Of a stretch of 64,000 nt of DNA, positions 45,280-54,606 are shown one piece after another; within the stretch, counting starts at the first letter, position 1; each line of letters begins with the position of its first letter. The translations under genes and the position numbers were made by a program. This DNA is from Rhodanobacteraceae bacterium (GTDB lineage: Bacteria; Pseudomonadota; Gammaproteobacteria; Xanthomonadales; Rhodanobacteraceae). The stretch spans positions 1 to 64,000 of the forward strand of contig JAACZU010000011.1 in assembly GCA_009996615.1 (NCBI GenBank), written 5' to 3'. Below the pieces are notes generated by a model. The model ran no database searches. It saw nothing but the letters and a program-made list of their open reading frames with translations, and was not told where the DNA came from.

Positions 45280-47049
45280 ATGGAACGACGTCAAGTGCAT
45301 TCCGTCCCAGGCCTTCGCAGTGACGGGCCCCCGCCCCCTTCCACGCGGCGCACGATGGCGCATCCTCCGTTCCTCCACCTTGTCGCGTTGTGCGCATTCG
45401 CCCTTTGCGGGATTGCGAAGGCGGGCCCCATCACGGTACCCAACGGAGATTTCTCAAGCCCGTCGAACCAGGGCTCGATCGGTGGCGGCGTCATCGGCGG
45501 ATCGGGCAGTGCGGCGATCGGCTCGGGCCCCTGGAGCGGCGCCTATTTCGGCGCACTCGGCCTGCTCGCGCCACCGACGCTGACGATCGGCGGCGGCAAG
45601 GCCACGAGCGGCGGCCTGCTTGGCGTCACGGCGCTCGGCATCGTCAACAACGGCGGCTCGTTCCAACAGGACACATCGACGCCGTGGCAGCCGAACAAGC
45701 GCTACACCCTCAGCGCCGACATCACCACCAGTGGCGCGCTCGACCTCAACCTGCTGCAGGCTGGCAATGCCGGCGTCGCGCTGGCCCGCGGCGCGACGCG
45801 CTTGGCCTCGTCGACCACCTCCGGCACGGTCACGCTGAACCTGCTGTCCGGCTCAACCTACCGGCTGACGATGACCCACGACACCGGCGCCAGCGTCAGC
45901 GGCAACATCGGCATCCACCTGTTCACCGAGCCGAGCGGCCTGCTCAGCGCCAACCTGCTCGGCTCGGTGAGCTACAGCAACGTCACCCTGAGTTCGCGCC
46001 TGCTCAACCAGGTGCCGGCTGCGCTGGCCGCCGATACCTCGCCGCGCAGCGGGGCCGTCGCCACGGCGGTCGCGCCGCCGCTGGAGATCCGCGTGCTCGA
46101 TGCCGACGGCGACCCGATCGAGGGTGTCAGCGTGACCTTCTCGGTTCCGGCCAGCGGCCCCAGCGCGACGGTCACGCCGAACCCGGCCCTGACCGATGCG
46201 AACGGCATCGCCCACGTCACCACGACCGCCAACACGATCGCCGGCAGCTACGCGATCACCGCGACCGTGGCTGGCCTGGCCGCACCGATCGTGTTCCCGA
46301 TGGTCAACCTGCCAGGCCCGGCCGCGGCCGTGTCCGGCGCCAGCGGCAACGGACAGGCCGCCGAGGTCGGCAGCGCCTTCACGACGCCGCTGTCGGTCAA
46401 GGTCGCCGATGCCTACGGCAACGCAGTGCCAGGCACGCCGGTCACGTTCGCGGGCCCGGCCAGCGGCGCCGGCGCCGTGCTGCCGGCCGCGCCAGTCACG
46501 ACCGATGCGGCCGGCATGGCGCAGGCGACGCCGTCGGCGAACACCGTCGCCGGCAGCTACCAGGTCAGCGCGTCGGTGGCGGGCGTGGCAACGCCGGCGA
46601 CGTTCGCGCTGACCAACCTGTTGCAGCCGTCGGTCACCCCGGAGGGCCCTGGCGAGCCATCGCAGAACGGCGAGATGAACGGCATGTTCGCCTGCGCCCT
46701 GCTGGTGCGCGTCACCGACGGCGGCGTACCGCGGCCGGGCCTGCTGGTCGATTTCGTTGCGCCGGTTGGCGGGCCCTCGGCAACGCTGTCGAACGGCACG
46801 AGCAGCGGCAGCACGGTGCGCACGAGCACCGACGACGATGGTTTGGCCTGGGCCGAGGCGACGGCCAACGCCGAGCCTGGCGACTACACGGTCAAGGCGT
46901 GGCTGCTGTACTCATTGGCCGCGCCGGTCGAGTTCCACCTGCGCAACCTCGCGGTGAACGATCCGCTGTTTGCCACCGGCTTCGACGGCGCCTGCATGCC
47001 GACGAGTGGTCCGGTGGCCGTGGATGTGGGCGGCGCCGGCCGTCAGTAG
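45280..47049 (+). CDS. Secreted protein with bacterial Ig-like domains
   Basis: This is a 589-residue exported protein. AAGGAG lies 6 bases before the ATG at 45280, giving a long N-region before the hydrophobic signal core (FLHLVALCAFALCGIAKAG). A later ATG at 45355 would give an ordinary signal peptide. Residues about 50-245 are a beta-rich, Gly/Ser-rich domain (choice-of-anchor type). Three Big-type Ig-like repeats follow at about 250-540, each with ITATVAGLAAP-like or VSASVAGVATP-like ends. The C-terminus carries NDPLFATGFDGAC, resembling a motif in the subtilase at 55.3 kb. It is likely a surface or secreted adhesion protein. Confidence 0.75.
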   Translation: MERRQVHSVPGLRSDGPPPPSTRRTMAHPPFLHLVALCAFALCGIAKAGPITVPNGDFSSPSNQGSIGGGVIGGSGSAAIGSGPWSGAYFGALGLLAPPTLTIGGGKATSGGLLGVTALGIVNNGGSFQQDTSTPWQPNKRYTLSADITTSGALDLNLLQAGNAGVALARGATRLASSTTSGTVTLNLLSGSTYRLTMTHDTGASVSGNIGIHLFTEPSGLLSANLLGSVSYSNVTLSSRLLNQVPAALAADTSPRSGAVATAVAPPLEIRVLDADGDPIEGVSVTFSVPASGPSATVTPNPALTDANGIAHVTTTANTIAGSYAITATVAGLAAPIVFPMVNLPGPAAAVSGASGNGQAAEVGSAFTTPLSVKVADAYGNAVPGTPVTFAGPASGAGAVLPAAPVTTDAAGMAQATPSANTVAGSYQVSASVAGVATPATFALTNLLQPSVTPEGPGEPSQNGEMNGMFACALLVRVTDGGVPRPGLLVDFVAPVGGPSATLSNGTSSGSTVRTSTDDDGLAWAEATANAEPGDYTVKAWLLYSLAAPVEFHLRNLAVNDPLFATGFDGACMPTSGPVAVDVGGAGRQ

Positions 47050-47172
47050 AGAGGAATATGGACCGGCGCCTGCGCGGCGCCGGTCTCCCGCACCCTGCCC
47101 GACCACCGCGTCGGGCGGGGTGGCGCGCGGACAGCGCGCGGCACGGCCGCGGTGCCCTGCTAGACTGCGCCG

Positions 47173-48630
47173 ATGCCCTCGCTGCCGACCCTTGCCAACC
47201 TGATCGACGGCGCCGCCGTCGCGCCGCGCTCCGGCGTTTGGCTCGACGTGCATGAACCGGCCACCGGCGCGGTGTTCGCGCGCTGCCCCGCCTCGGATGC
47301 GCGCGACGTCGATGCGGCCGTCGCCGCCGCGCAACGCGCCGCACCGGGCTGGGCGGCGACGCCGGCGGAAACGCGCGCGCGCCTGCTGCACCGCCTCGCC
47401 GATCTGGTCGAGCGCGAGCTCGACGCGCTGGCGCGGCTCGAATCGCGCGATTCCGGCAAGCCGGTCGCGCTCGCGCACAGCCTCGACATCCCGCGCGCGG
47501 TCGCCAACCTGCGCTTCTTCGCCAGCGCGATCACGCAGTGGGCGAGCGAGGCGCACGCGATGGACGGCCACGCGCTGAACTACACGCTGCGCCAGCCGCT
47601 CGGCGTGGTCGCCTGCATCTCGCCGTGGAACCTGCCGCTGTACCTGTTCACCTGGAAGATCGCGCCGGCGCTGGCCGCCGGCAACGCGGTCGTGGCCAAA
47701 CCAAGCGAGATCACGCCGTGCACCGCCGCGCGGCTCGGCGAGCTGGCGGTCGAGGCCGGGCTCCCGCCCGGCGTGCTCAACATCGTGCACGGCCAAGGGC
47801 CGCAGGTCGGCCAGGCGCTGGTCGAGCACGCCGGCGTCAAGGCGGTCTCGTTCACCGGCAGCACCAAGACCGGCGCCGCGATCGCCGCGGCGGCGGCGCC
47901 ACATTTCAAGAAGCTGTCGCTGGAACTGGGCGGCAAGAACCCGGCGATCGTGTTCGCCGACGCCGACCTGTCCGACGCGAACCTCGACACGATCGTGCGC
48001 TCGGGCTTTGCCAACCAGGGTGAGATCTGCCTGTGCGGCTCGCGCCTGCTGGTGCAGCGATCGATCTACGACGCGTTCAAGCAGCGCTATCTCGCGCGCG
48101 TGCGCGCGCTGCGCGTCGGCGACCCCGAGGACGCCGCCAGCGACCTCGGCGCGCTGGTTTCGCAGGCGCACTTCGACAAGGTCACCGGCTGCATCGCGCA
48201 GGCGCGCGCCGAGGGCGGTCGCGTGTTGTGCGGCGGCGAGGCGGTCCGCCTCGACGGCCGCTGCGCCGACGGCTGGTTCGTCGCGCCGACCGTGCTCGAG
48301 GGCCTGCCCAACGATGCCGTGACGAACCAGACCGAGATCTTCGGCCCGGTGGTCAGCCTGATCCCGTTCGATGGCGAGGACGAGGCGCTCGCGCTGGCCA
48401 ACGGCACCGGCTACGGCCTGGCCGCGTCGCTGTGGACGAGCAACCTCGAGCGCGCGCACCGGCTGTCGGCGCGGCTCGAGTTCGGCATCGTCTGGATCAA
48501 CTGCTGGCTGCTGCGCGACCTGCGCACGCCATTCGGTGGCGTGAAGAACTCCGGCCTCGGCCGCGAGGGCGGCGTCGAGGCGCTGCGCTTCTTCACCGAA
48601 CCGAAGAACATCTGCCTTCGATTGAGCTGA
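47173..48630 (+). CDS. nbaE: 2-Aminomuconic 6-semialdehyde dehydrogenase
   Basis: This enzyme oxidises 2-aminomuconate semialdehyde to 2-aminomuconate with NAD+, after ACMS decarboxylase. The protein has 485 residues with the aldehyde dehydrogenase fold. It carries catalytic C286 in NQGEICLCGSR (nearly identical to the ALDH8A1/AMSDH signature), general base E251 in ELGGKNP, and N153 in PWNLP. FTGSTKTG binds the cofactor. Genes for the preceding and following enzymes lie within 15 kb. A hydroxymuconic semialdehyde dehydrogenase role is the alternative. It is followed 4 bp later by the carbonic anhydrase gene. Confidence 0.9.
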   Translation: MPSLPTLANLIDGAAVAPRSGVWLDVHEPATGAVFARCPASDARDVDAAVAAAQRAAPGWAATPAETRARLLHRLADLVERELDALARLESRDSGKPVALAHSLDIPRAVANLRFFASAITQWASEAHAMDGHALNYTLRQPLGVVACISPWNLPLYLFTWKIAPALAAGNAVVAKPSEITPCTAARLGELAVEAGLPPGVLNIVHGQGPQVGQALVEHAGVKAVSFTGSTKTGAAIAAAAAPHFKKLSLELGGKNPAIVFADADLSDANLDTIVRSGFANQGEICLCGSRLLVQRSIYDAFKQRYLARVRALRVGDPEDAASDLGALVSQAHFDKVTGCIAQARAEGGRVLCGGEAVRLDGRCADGWFVAPTVLEGLPNDAVTNQTEIFGPVVSLIPFDGEDEALALANGTGYGLAASLWTSNLERAHRLSARLEFGIVWINCWLLRDLRTPFGGVKNSGLGREGGVEALRFFTEPKNICLRLS

Positions 48631-48634
48631 ACCG

Positions 48635-49303
48635 ATGCCCAGTTTGAACGACCTGCTGCAACGCAACCGCGCCTGGTCCGAGGCGCTGCGCGCGCGCGAC
48701 CCGGAATTCTTCAAGCGCCTGTCCGAACAGCAGGCGCCCGAGTACCTGTGGATCGGCTGCTCCGACTCGCGCGTGCCGGCCAACCAGATCGTCGACATGG
48801 CGCCGGGCGAAGTGTTCGTGCACCGCAACGTCGCCAACGTCGTCGTGCACACCGACCTCAACTGCATCAGCACGATCCAGTTCGCGGTCGACGTGCTCAA
48901 GGTCAAGCACATCCTCGTCGTTGGCCACTATGGCTGCGGCGGCGTCAAGGCGGTGCTGGACAGCCTGCGCCTCGGTCTCGTCGACAACTGGCTGCGCCAC
49001 GTCGACGACGTGAGGGAAAAACACGTCGAGGCGTTGGCGCGCATCGACGATGCGAAGGCGCGCCATGCCAGACTGTGCGAACTGAACGTGATCGAGCAGG
49101 CGGCCAATGTCTGCCAGTCGACCGTAGTGCGCGATGCATGGGAGCGCGGCCAGAAGCTCAGCGTGCACGGCTGGATCTACAGCCTGGACAACGGGCTGGT
49201 GCGCGACCTCGGCATCGGCGTGGACGATCCGGATCGGCTGCGCGAACGCCATCGGCAGGCGGTGGAGAACCTGGTGCGCTCGCCGGCCGGCGACACGCGC
49301 TGA
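48635..49303 (+). CDS. can: Beta-class carbonic anhydrase
   Basis: This enzyme interconverts CO2 and bicarbonate. The protein has 222 residues. The zinc ligands are C42, H98 and C101, with the dyad D44-R46, at the same positions as E. coli Can. WIGCSDSRVPA and VVGHYGCGGV are the signatures. The gene starts 4 bp after the aminomuconate semialdehyde dehydrogenase gene, so it is probably cotranscribed. The pathway releases CO2 at the ACMS decarboxylase step, which may explain the pairing. Confidence 0.95.
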   Translation: MPSLNDLLQRNRAWSEALRARDPEFFKRLSEQQAPEYLWIGCSDSRVPANQIVDMAPGEVFVHRNVANVVVHTDLNCISTIQFAVDVLKVKHILVVGHYGCGGVKAVLDSLRLGLVDNWLRHVDDVREKHVEALARIDDAKARHARLCELNVIEQAANVCQSTVVRDAWERGQKLSVHGWIYSLDNGLVRDLGIGVDDPDRLRERHRQAVENLVRSPAGDTR

Positions 49304-49405
49304 ACATGCGTCCCGACGTCATGCCAACCACGGCCCCACGGCGGCAACGGCACCTGCGACGGGAGTGGCGAACCATCCAGCAGTTTCCGTGACCGGGAGG
49401 AAAAG

Positions 49406-50746
49406 ATGTCCGTTCTTGCCAGTGTCGCCTCGTTGTTGCTCGCCACGCAGGTCGCGCAGGCGACACCCGCAACGGGCAAGGCCGCCATCGCGCAGCAGCG
49501 CGCCGCCGTCGCCGAGTCCGAGCGCCTGATGGCCGAGGCGCAGAAGAAGCCCGGGCTGCTCGCGCAGTACCTGTACATGCGCGACGCGCGCGCACGCAAT
49601 CCGGACGTGCAGTTCCGCCTGATCTTCAACCAGTACCTGAGCTGGTTTCAGACCTTCGTCGGCGACTATGCCGGTGCGCGCACGATGTTCGCGGTCTCGC
49701 AGCCGCTGATGAAGGGCGACAGCGGAGCGCCGATGGACGGTGGCTACACCGCCGAGCCCGCGCTCGAGGCGATCACCGCCGCCGCGAAGGGCCGCAAGGC
49801 GGTGTTCTTCAACGAGAACCACAGCATCGCGCAGACGCGCACGCTGACCGTGCAGATGCTCGAGAAGCTGCGCGCGGACGGCTACAACACATTCGCCGCC
49901 GAAACGCTCTACCACGACGACAAGGACCTGGCCAAGCGCGGCTATCCGAACTCCGACACCGGCTTCTACACCGAGGAGCCGATCTACGCCGAGATGGTGC
50001 GCACCGCGCTCAAGCTCGGCTACAAGGTCGTCGCCTACGAGGCCGAGTCGATGGCGATGGGCGACGCGCGCGAGCGCGAGCAGGCGCGCAACCTGTACAC
50101 GCGCACGTTCGCGCAGGATCCGAACACGCGCCTGGTCGTCAACGCCGGCTTCATGCACATCCAGAAATCCGGCAAGTTCTTCGACGGCCAGGCGATGGCG
50201 CAACACTTCGCGACGCTGAGCGGCGTCGAGCCGCTCACGGTCGACCAGACCGTGCTGATCCCGCACGAGAAGCCGATCGACGACCACCCGGTCTATCGCC
50301 GCATCGCGCAGGACGTCCGCTTCGACGCGCCGGTGGTGTTCCGCAACGCCTCCAATGCGCTGTGGTCGCTGCGTCCGACCGTGTTCGACATCAGCGTCGC
50401 GTTTCCGACGGAGGTCTACCGCCGCGGCCGCCCGACCTGGGCCGGGCTCGATGGCCTGCGTGGCCCGTACACAGTGACCGCCGAGATCTGCAAGGACGCG
50501 TTCCCATGCCTGATCGAGGCGCGCTACGCCGACGAGGGCGAGGACGCGATCCCGGCCGACCGCCTCGTGTTCGACCCGTATTCGACCGGCATCGCGGTGC
50601 GGGACCGCGTGCGCACCTCGTCCGACGTGGTCCCGACCAGCGAACTGTACCTGCGGCCCGGCCGCTACCGTATCAGCGCACGCGACGCCGGCAACCACCT
50701 GCTCGGCAGCACCAGCATCCAGGCCGGCGCGGAGACGAACCGATGA
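49406..50746 (+). CDS. Exported protein of the EreA/ChaN-like fold, function unknown
   Basis: This is a 446-residue protein with a short signal peptide (SVLASVASLLLATQVAQA). GGGAGG lies upstream of the ATG. Residues about 110-290 include FFNENHSIAQTRTLTVQML, FAAETLYHD and NAGFMHIQKSGKFF, resembling the conserved Glu/His pattern of the erythromycin-esterase/ChaN-like superfamily. The C-terminal third is beta-rich. Its stop overlaps the RidA gene start, so it is part of the kynurenine operon. No catalytic role can be assigned. Confidence 0.65.
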   Translation: MSVLASVASLLLATQVAQATPATGKAAIAQQRAAVAESERLMAEAQKKPGLLAQYLYMRDARARNPDVQFRLIFNQYLSWFQTFVGDYAGARTMFAVSQPLMKGDSGAPMDGGYTAEPALEAITAAAKGRKAVFFNENHSIAQTRTLTVQMLEKLRADGYNTFAAETLYHDDKDLAKRGYPNSDTGFYTEEPIYAEMVRTALKLGYKVVAYEAESMAMGDAREREQARNLYTRTFAQDPNTRLVVNAGFMHIQKSGKFFDGQAMAQHFATLSGVEPLTVDQTVLIPHEKPIDDHPVYRRIAQDVRFDAPVVFRNASNALWSLRPTVFDISVAFPTEVYRRGRPTWAGLDGLRGPYTVTAEICKDAFPCLIEARYADEGEDAIPADRLVFDPYSTGIAVRDRVRTSSDVVPTSELYLRPGRYRISARDAGNHLLGSTSIQAGAETNR

Positions 50747-51174
50747 CCCAGGCGATCCACAGCAGCGCGGCGCCCGCTCCGGTCGGCACCTACCCGCACG
50801 CGCGCCGCGTCGGCGACCTGCTGTTCCTGTCCGGGGTCGGCCCTCGCACGCCGGGCACGAACGCGATCCCGGGCAATGAATACGACGCCGACGGCAAGCT
50901 CGTCGCGTGGGACATCGAGGCGCAGTGCCGGCAGGTGTTCGCCAACGTGCGCGCGGTGCTCGAAGCCAGCGGCGCGCGCTGGCAGGACCTGGTCGACGTG
51001 ACCGTGTTCCTGACCGACATGGCGCGCGACTTCCCCACCTACAACCGCGTCTACGCCGAATACTTCCCCGACCCCGCCAGCGCGCCGTGCCGCACCACGC
51101 TCGGCATCACCGCGCTGCCGACGCCGATCGCGATCGAGCTCAAGTGCATCGCGGCGCTGCGCGATACTCCTTAG
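50743..51174 (+). CDS. nbaF: RidA family protein, candidate 2-aminomuconate deaminase
   Basis: This is a 143-residue RidA/YjgF fold protein. Conserved parts are LLFLSGVGPRTPG, VFANVRAVLEASGARWQDLVD in shortened form, the VTVFLTDM segment, and P-CRTTLGITALPTP, with the arginine that binds the carboxylate. In known kynurenine clusters a RidA-like protein deaminates 2-aminomuconate to 4-oxalocrotonate. Its placement between the semialdehyde dehydrogenase and 3-hydroxyanthranilate dioxygenase supports that over general enamine deaminase activity. ATG overlaps the preceding stop. Confidence 0.85.
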   Translation: MTQAIHSSAAPAPVGTYPHARRVGDLLFLSGVGPRTPGTNAIPGNEYDADGKLVAWDIEAQCRQVFANVRAVLEASGARWQDLVDVTVFLTDMARDFPTYNRVYAEYFPDPASAPCRTTLGITALPTPIAIELKCIAALRDTP

Positions 51175-51269
51175 CCCTCCCCTTCAAGGGGAGGGTTGGG
51201 TGGGGAAGGTGTTTGGTTTCTCACGTCACCGTCTCCGCGAAAACCGACCCGCGTCCCTGCGTTTTCCGC
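51175..51269. repeat. Dispersed 95-bp repeat beginning with a CCCTCCCCTT hairpin
   Basis: It begins with CCCTCCCCTT-C-AAGGGGAGGG and continues GTTGGGTGGGGAAGGTGTT to CGAAAACCGACCCGCGTCCC and GTTTTCCGC. The same 94-95 bp unit, with scattered differences, lies at 54370-54463 in the same orientation. It directly follows the RidA stop. Confidence 0.88.
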
Positions 51270-51286
51270 TTGCATCCCTGCGAGCG

Positions 51287-51322
51287 GGTTACTTTCTCTT
51301 GCGTGCCCAAGAGAAAGTAACC
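51287..51322. repeat. GGTTACTTTCTCTT palindrome, part of a longer dispersed element
   Basis: GGTTACTTTCTCTT and AAGAGAAAGTAACC form a perfect 14-bp inverted repeat with an 8-base centre. Sequence to about 51560 (AAAGAGAAGGGCACC, then a GC-rich tract) resembles a dispersed element often mis-annotated as small genes in Lysobacterales. No real gene is supported between 51270 and 51617. Confidence 0.75.
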
Positions 51323-51617
51323 AAAGAGAAGGGCACCCCAACAGCGGCGCCCTCCGGGCATCCTGCCCTGCGGGTGCGTGGTCGCCGGCCAGGGTTCGCC
51401 GACGGCACGTCCGAGTGCCGACGGCGAATGCACGCGCATCCGTGCGCGCGCCCCTGCGGGCCTTGTCGTCCGGTGCCCACCGCCGCTGAACGGGGACCCG
51501 GGTAAAGCGGCGCGCTCCTGCGCGCAGAAGCCAAAGCAGGAGCAAAGAAGAACGCGCACTTTCACACGACGTGTTCCGCACTACACTTCCTGTCCTCCCT
51601 CCCCGGACGCGAACGCG

Positions 51618-52139
51618 ATGCTGCCTGCCCCGATCGACTTCCAGCGCTGGATCGACGAGCACCGCCACCTGCTCGTGCCGCCGGTCGGCAACAAGTGCAT
51701 CGTCGACGGCGACTTCATCGTGATGATCGTCGGCGGACCGAATGCGCGCAGCGATTACCACGTCGAGGAAGGCCCGGAGTTCTTCCACCAGATCGAGGGC
51801 GAGATGGTGCTGAAGATCCAGGAGGACGGCCGCGTGCGCGACATCCCGATCCGCGCCGGCGAGATCTTCTACCTGCCGCCGCGCGTGCCGCACTCGCCGC
51901 AGCGCACGGCCGGCTCGATCGGCCTGGTCATCGAGCGCAAGCGCCTGGCGCACGAGCAGGACGGCCTGATGTGGTTCTGCGAGCGCTGCAACCACAAGCT
52001 GTACGAGGAGTTCTTCCCGCTCAAGGACATCGAGCAGGACTTCCCGGCCGTGTTCGAGCGTTACTACCGCTCGCTCGACGCGCGCACCTGCAAGGCGTGC
52101 GGCCACGTGCAGCCGCTGCCGGAGAAATACCGCACGTGA
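51618..52139 (+). CDS. nbaC: 3-Hydroxyanthranilate 3,4-dioxygenase
   Basis: This iron enzyme opens the ring of 3-hydroxyanthranilate to give 2-amino-3-carboxymuconate semialdehyde. The protein has 173 residues with a cupin fold. Fe ligands are H48, E54 and H92. Substrate-binding arginines are R44 and R96. The bacterial C-terminal rubredoxin-like iron site is C121-x2-C124 and C158-x2-C161. All positions parallel the well-studied Cupriavidus enzyme (shifted by three). No strong Shine-Dalgarno sequence precedes the ATG. Confidence 0.97.
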   Translation: MLPAPIDFQRWIDEHRHLLVPPVGNKCIVDGDFIVMIVGGPNARSDYHVEEGPEFFHQIEGEMVLKIQEDGRVRDIPIRAGEIFYLPPRVPHSPQRTAGSIGLVIERKRLAHEQDGLMWFCERCNHKLYEEFFPLKDIEQDFPAVFERYYRSLDARTCKACGHVQPLPEKYRT

Positions 52140-52158
52140 GGCCGGACGCGCCGGCGCC

Positions 52159-54273
52159 ATGCTGCGCGACCTGATCGAGCTCAAGCCGCGCGACGTGCCG
52201 CTGCGCGTCGCGCTGCGCAACACCGCCGCGATGGTGCTGCCGCTCGCGGCCGGCCTGCTGACCGGCCACGAGGGCGCAGGCCTCGGCATCGCCGCCGGCG
52301 CGCTGAACACGATGTTCACCGACCAGCCGGGACCGTACCGGCTGCGCATGCAGCGCATGCTGCTGACCGCGCTCGCTGCCGGCCTGTCCGCATTCGCGGG
52401 CAGCCTGCTCGGCGCGCACGTGCCGCTGCTGGTGCTGGCCGCGCTGCTGTGGGGCGTCGGCGGCGGCCTGCTGGTCGCGCTCGGCACCGATGCCGGTCGC
52501 GCCGGCATGACCAGCATGATCCTGCTCGTGATCACCGCGGCCGATCCGCGCGGCGTCACCGGCGCGCTCGGCGCCGGTGCGCTGATCTTCGCCGGCGGCG
52601 CGCTGCAGACCTTGTTCGCGATCGCGGCGTGGCCGCTGCAGCGCTACCGGCCCGAGCGCGGCGCGCTGGCCGAGGTGTGCCGCCAGCTCGCCGCCAGCGC
52701 GCGCGCCAGTGCCGACCCGACCCAGGCGCCGCCGGTCACGCAGGCGCTGATCGAGGTCGAGGCGCTGCTGCACGGCGCGCACCGCGCGCGCGGCGAAGTG
52801 ATGGAGCGCTTCCGCGTCCTCGCCGAGCTGGTCGAGCGGCTGCGCCTGGAGCTGCTCGCACTCGGCGACCTGCGCGTCGCGCTGGCCGACGCGCAGGCGC
52901 GCGCGACGCTCGGCCGCGTGCTCGAGTACGCCGCGCGCGCGCTCGAGGCGATGGCGGCCGCGCTCGACCGCGGCACCAGCCCGCTCGCCGCCGCGGCCGC
53001 AATGGAAGGCTTCGACGCCGCGCTCGGCGCGCTCGCCGGCCTGCGCGGCGGCAGCACGGACCGCCGCGCGCAACGCCAGCTCGCGATCACGCTGGCGCGC
53101 GCGCAGGGCCTCGGCGGCCAGCTGCGCGCGGCCCTGCGCAATGCCGACTTCGCCGGCAGCCGCGGCGACCTGCGCGCGTGGGCCGCCGAGGCGCGCCTGC
53201 CGCGCGCGCTGCGCCCGCGCGATGCGCTGGCCACGCTGCGCGCGAACCTGCGCCTATCCTCGGTCGCGTTCCGCCATGCGATCCGCTGCGGCGTCTGCCT
53301 CGCGCTCGCGGTCGCCGGCGAACGCGTGGCCGGCATCGCGCACGGCTACTGGATCCCGATGACGATCGCGATCGTGCTCAAGCCCGACTTCGCCGGCACC
53401 TTCCGCGTCGGCGTGCTGCGCGTGATCGGCACGCTGCTCGGCCTGGTGCTGACCACCGCGCTGGTGCACTTCGCGCTCGGCGGCGAATGGGCGCGGCTGG
53501 CCCTGCTCGCGCTGTTCGGCATCGGCTTCCGCCTGTTGACCACGATGCACTACGGCCTCGGCGTGATGATGCTGACCGGCCTCGTCGTGATCCTGCTGTC
53601 GTTCTACGGCATCGCGCCGGGCGAGACGATGTACGCGCGCGGCGTGGCGACCGCGCTCGGCAGCGCGGTCGCGCTGGCCGCCTATGCGCTGTGGCCGACC
53701 TGGGAGCGGCACCAGGTGCGCCCGGCGCTGGCGCAGATGCTCGCTGCCTACCGCCGCTACTTCGCCACCCTGCTGACCGGCGACGCGGGTGCGCGCAACA
53801 GCGCGCGCGCGGCCGCGCGCAGTGCGCGCACGAATGCGCAGGCCTCGCTCGACCGCCTGCGTGGCGAGCCGCGCCCGGATCCTGGCCTGCTCGCGCTGGC
53901 CGCCGGCGTATTCGCCAACGCGAACCGTTTCGTGCGTGCCTCGATGGCGCTGGAGGCAGCCTGGCTCGCGACCGCCGCGCCGCCCGAACGCGACGCGGTG
54001 CTGGCGATGGCGGCGCGCCTCGACGCGGCACTGGCCACGCTGGCCGATGCGTTACGCGCAGGCCGCGCTCCGCTCCCGCTGCGGCTGCGCGAGCACGAGC
54101 GCGCGCTGGCTGCGCAACTCGACCGCCATGCCGGCAGCGCGCAGGCCGACGCGGCGGCGGCGATCGCCGAGGCGTTCGACCGCATGACCGACAGCCTCGG
54201 CACGCTTGCCCATCTGCTGCGCGCCGGCGAGCGCGTGGCGCCCGCCGGCCTGGGGGAGATGCCCACGAACTAG
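52159..54273 (+). CDS. FUSC/YccS-like inner-membrane protein
   Basis: This is a 704-residue membrane protein with two blocks of hydrophobic segments (about 20-165 and 375-520), separated by a cytoplasmic helical region. A C-terminal helical domain follows. This is the FUSC (fusaric acid resistance/YccS/AaeB-like) layout, with YWIPMTIAIVLKPDFAGTF as a typical second-block motif. It starts 20 bp after the dioxygenase gene. It may export aromatic acids, which would suit the kynurenine context. Substrate unknown. Confidence 0.85.
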   Translation: MLRDLIELKPRDVPLRVALRNTAAMVLPLAAGLLTGHEGAGLGIAAGALNTMFTDQPGPYRLRMQRMLLTALAAGLSAFAGSLLGAHVPLLVLAALLWGVGGGLLVALGTDAGRAGMTSMILLVITAADPRGVTGALGAGALIFAGGALQTLFAIAAWPLQRYRPERGALAEVCRQLAASARASADPTQAPPVTQALIEVEALLHGAHRARGEVMERFRVLAELVERLRLELLALGDLRVALADAQARATLGRVLEYAARALEAMAAALDRGTSPLAAAAAMEGFDAALGALAGLRGGSTDRRAQRQLAITLARAQGLGGQLRAALRNADFAGSRGDLRAWAAEARLPRALRPRDALATLRANLRLSSVAFRHAIRCGVCLALAVAGERVAGIAHGYWIPMTIAIVLKPDFAGTFRVGVLRVIGTLLGLVLTTALVHFALGGEWARLALLALFGIGFRLLTTMHYGLGVMMLTGLVVILLSFYGIAPGETMYARGVATALGSAVALAAYALWPTWERHQVRPALAQMLAAYRRYFATLLTGDAGARNSARAAARSARTNAQASLDRLRGEPRPDPGLLALAAGVFANANRFVRASMALEAAWLATAAPPERDAVLAMAARLDAALATLADALRAGRAPLPLRLREHERALAAQLDRHAGSAQADAAAAIAEAFDRMTDSLGTLAHLLRAGERVAPAGLGEMPTN

Positions 54274-54369
54274 TTCGCTGGCAGCCCTGCGCTTTTGAGC
54301 CCATCCCTTCAAGGGGAAGGCGGGCTTGCGAGCGCAGGATTCGCGAGAAGTTGGGTGGAGCCGCTTCAG

Positions 54370-54463
54370 CCCTCCCCTTCAAGAGGAGGGTTGGATGGGG
54401 ATGGTGTTCGGTTCTCGCGCTACCGTTTCCGCGAAAACCGACCCGCATTCCTGCGTTTTCCGC
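54370..54463. repeat. Second copy of the 95-bp dispersed repeat
   Basis: It begins with CCCTCCCCTT-C-AAGAGGAGGG and ends CGAAAACCGACCCGCATTCC and GTTTTCCGC, matching 51175-51269 in the same orientation. A partial hairpin of the same kind (CATCCCTT-C-AAGGGGAAGG) lies just before, at 54302-54320. Confidence 0.88.
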
Positions 54464-54488
54464 GATCGTGTCCCAAGCCGTGGTGTAG

Positions 54489-54584
54489 CAGTCGATCATC
54501 GCGACGCCGGAAGAGATCTGCGAGTACCTCGACTGCCCGCCCGGCGACCTGCTCGAGTACCGGCGCGACGACGCGCCGGAGTAA
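54489..54584 (+). pseudogene. C-terminal remnant of a Cro/C1-type HTH regulator
   Basis: A 31-codon frame ending at TAA 54582-54584 encodes SIIATPEEICEYLDCPPGDL and then LEYRRDDAPE. That matches the C-terminal end of small XRE-family (YozG-like) regulators, which usually end with a cysteine-containing LDCQPGDLLEY motif. A TAG stop lies just upstream and the helix-turn-helix itself is missing, with the 94-bp repeat taking its place. It looks like a gene truncated by repeat insertion or deletion. Confidence 0.6.
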
Positions 54585-54606
54585 AGCCGGCACGCGGGCA
54601 AAAAAG

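Noticed and set aside
51221-51565. Small ORFs on both strands between the RidA and nbaC genes
   Set aside because: They overlap the dispersed GGTTACTTTCTCTT element and have no supported start or domain. Such translations are a common artefact.
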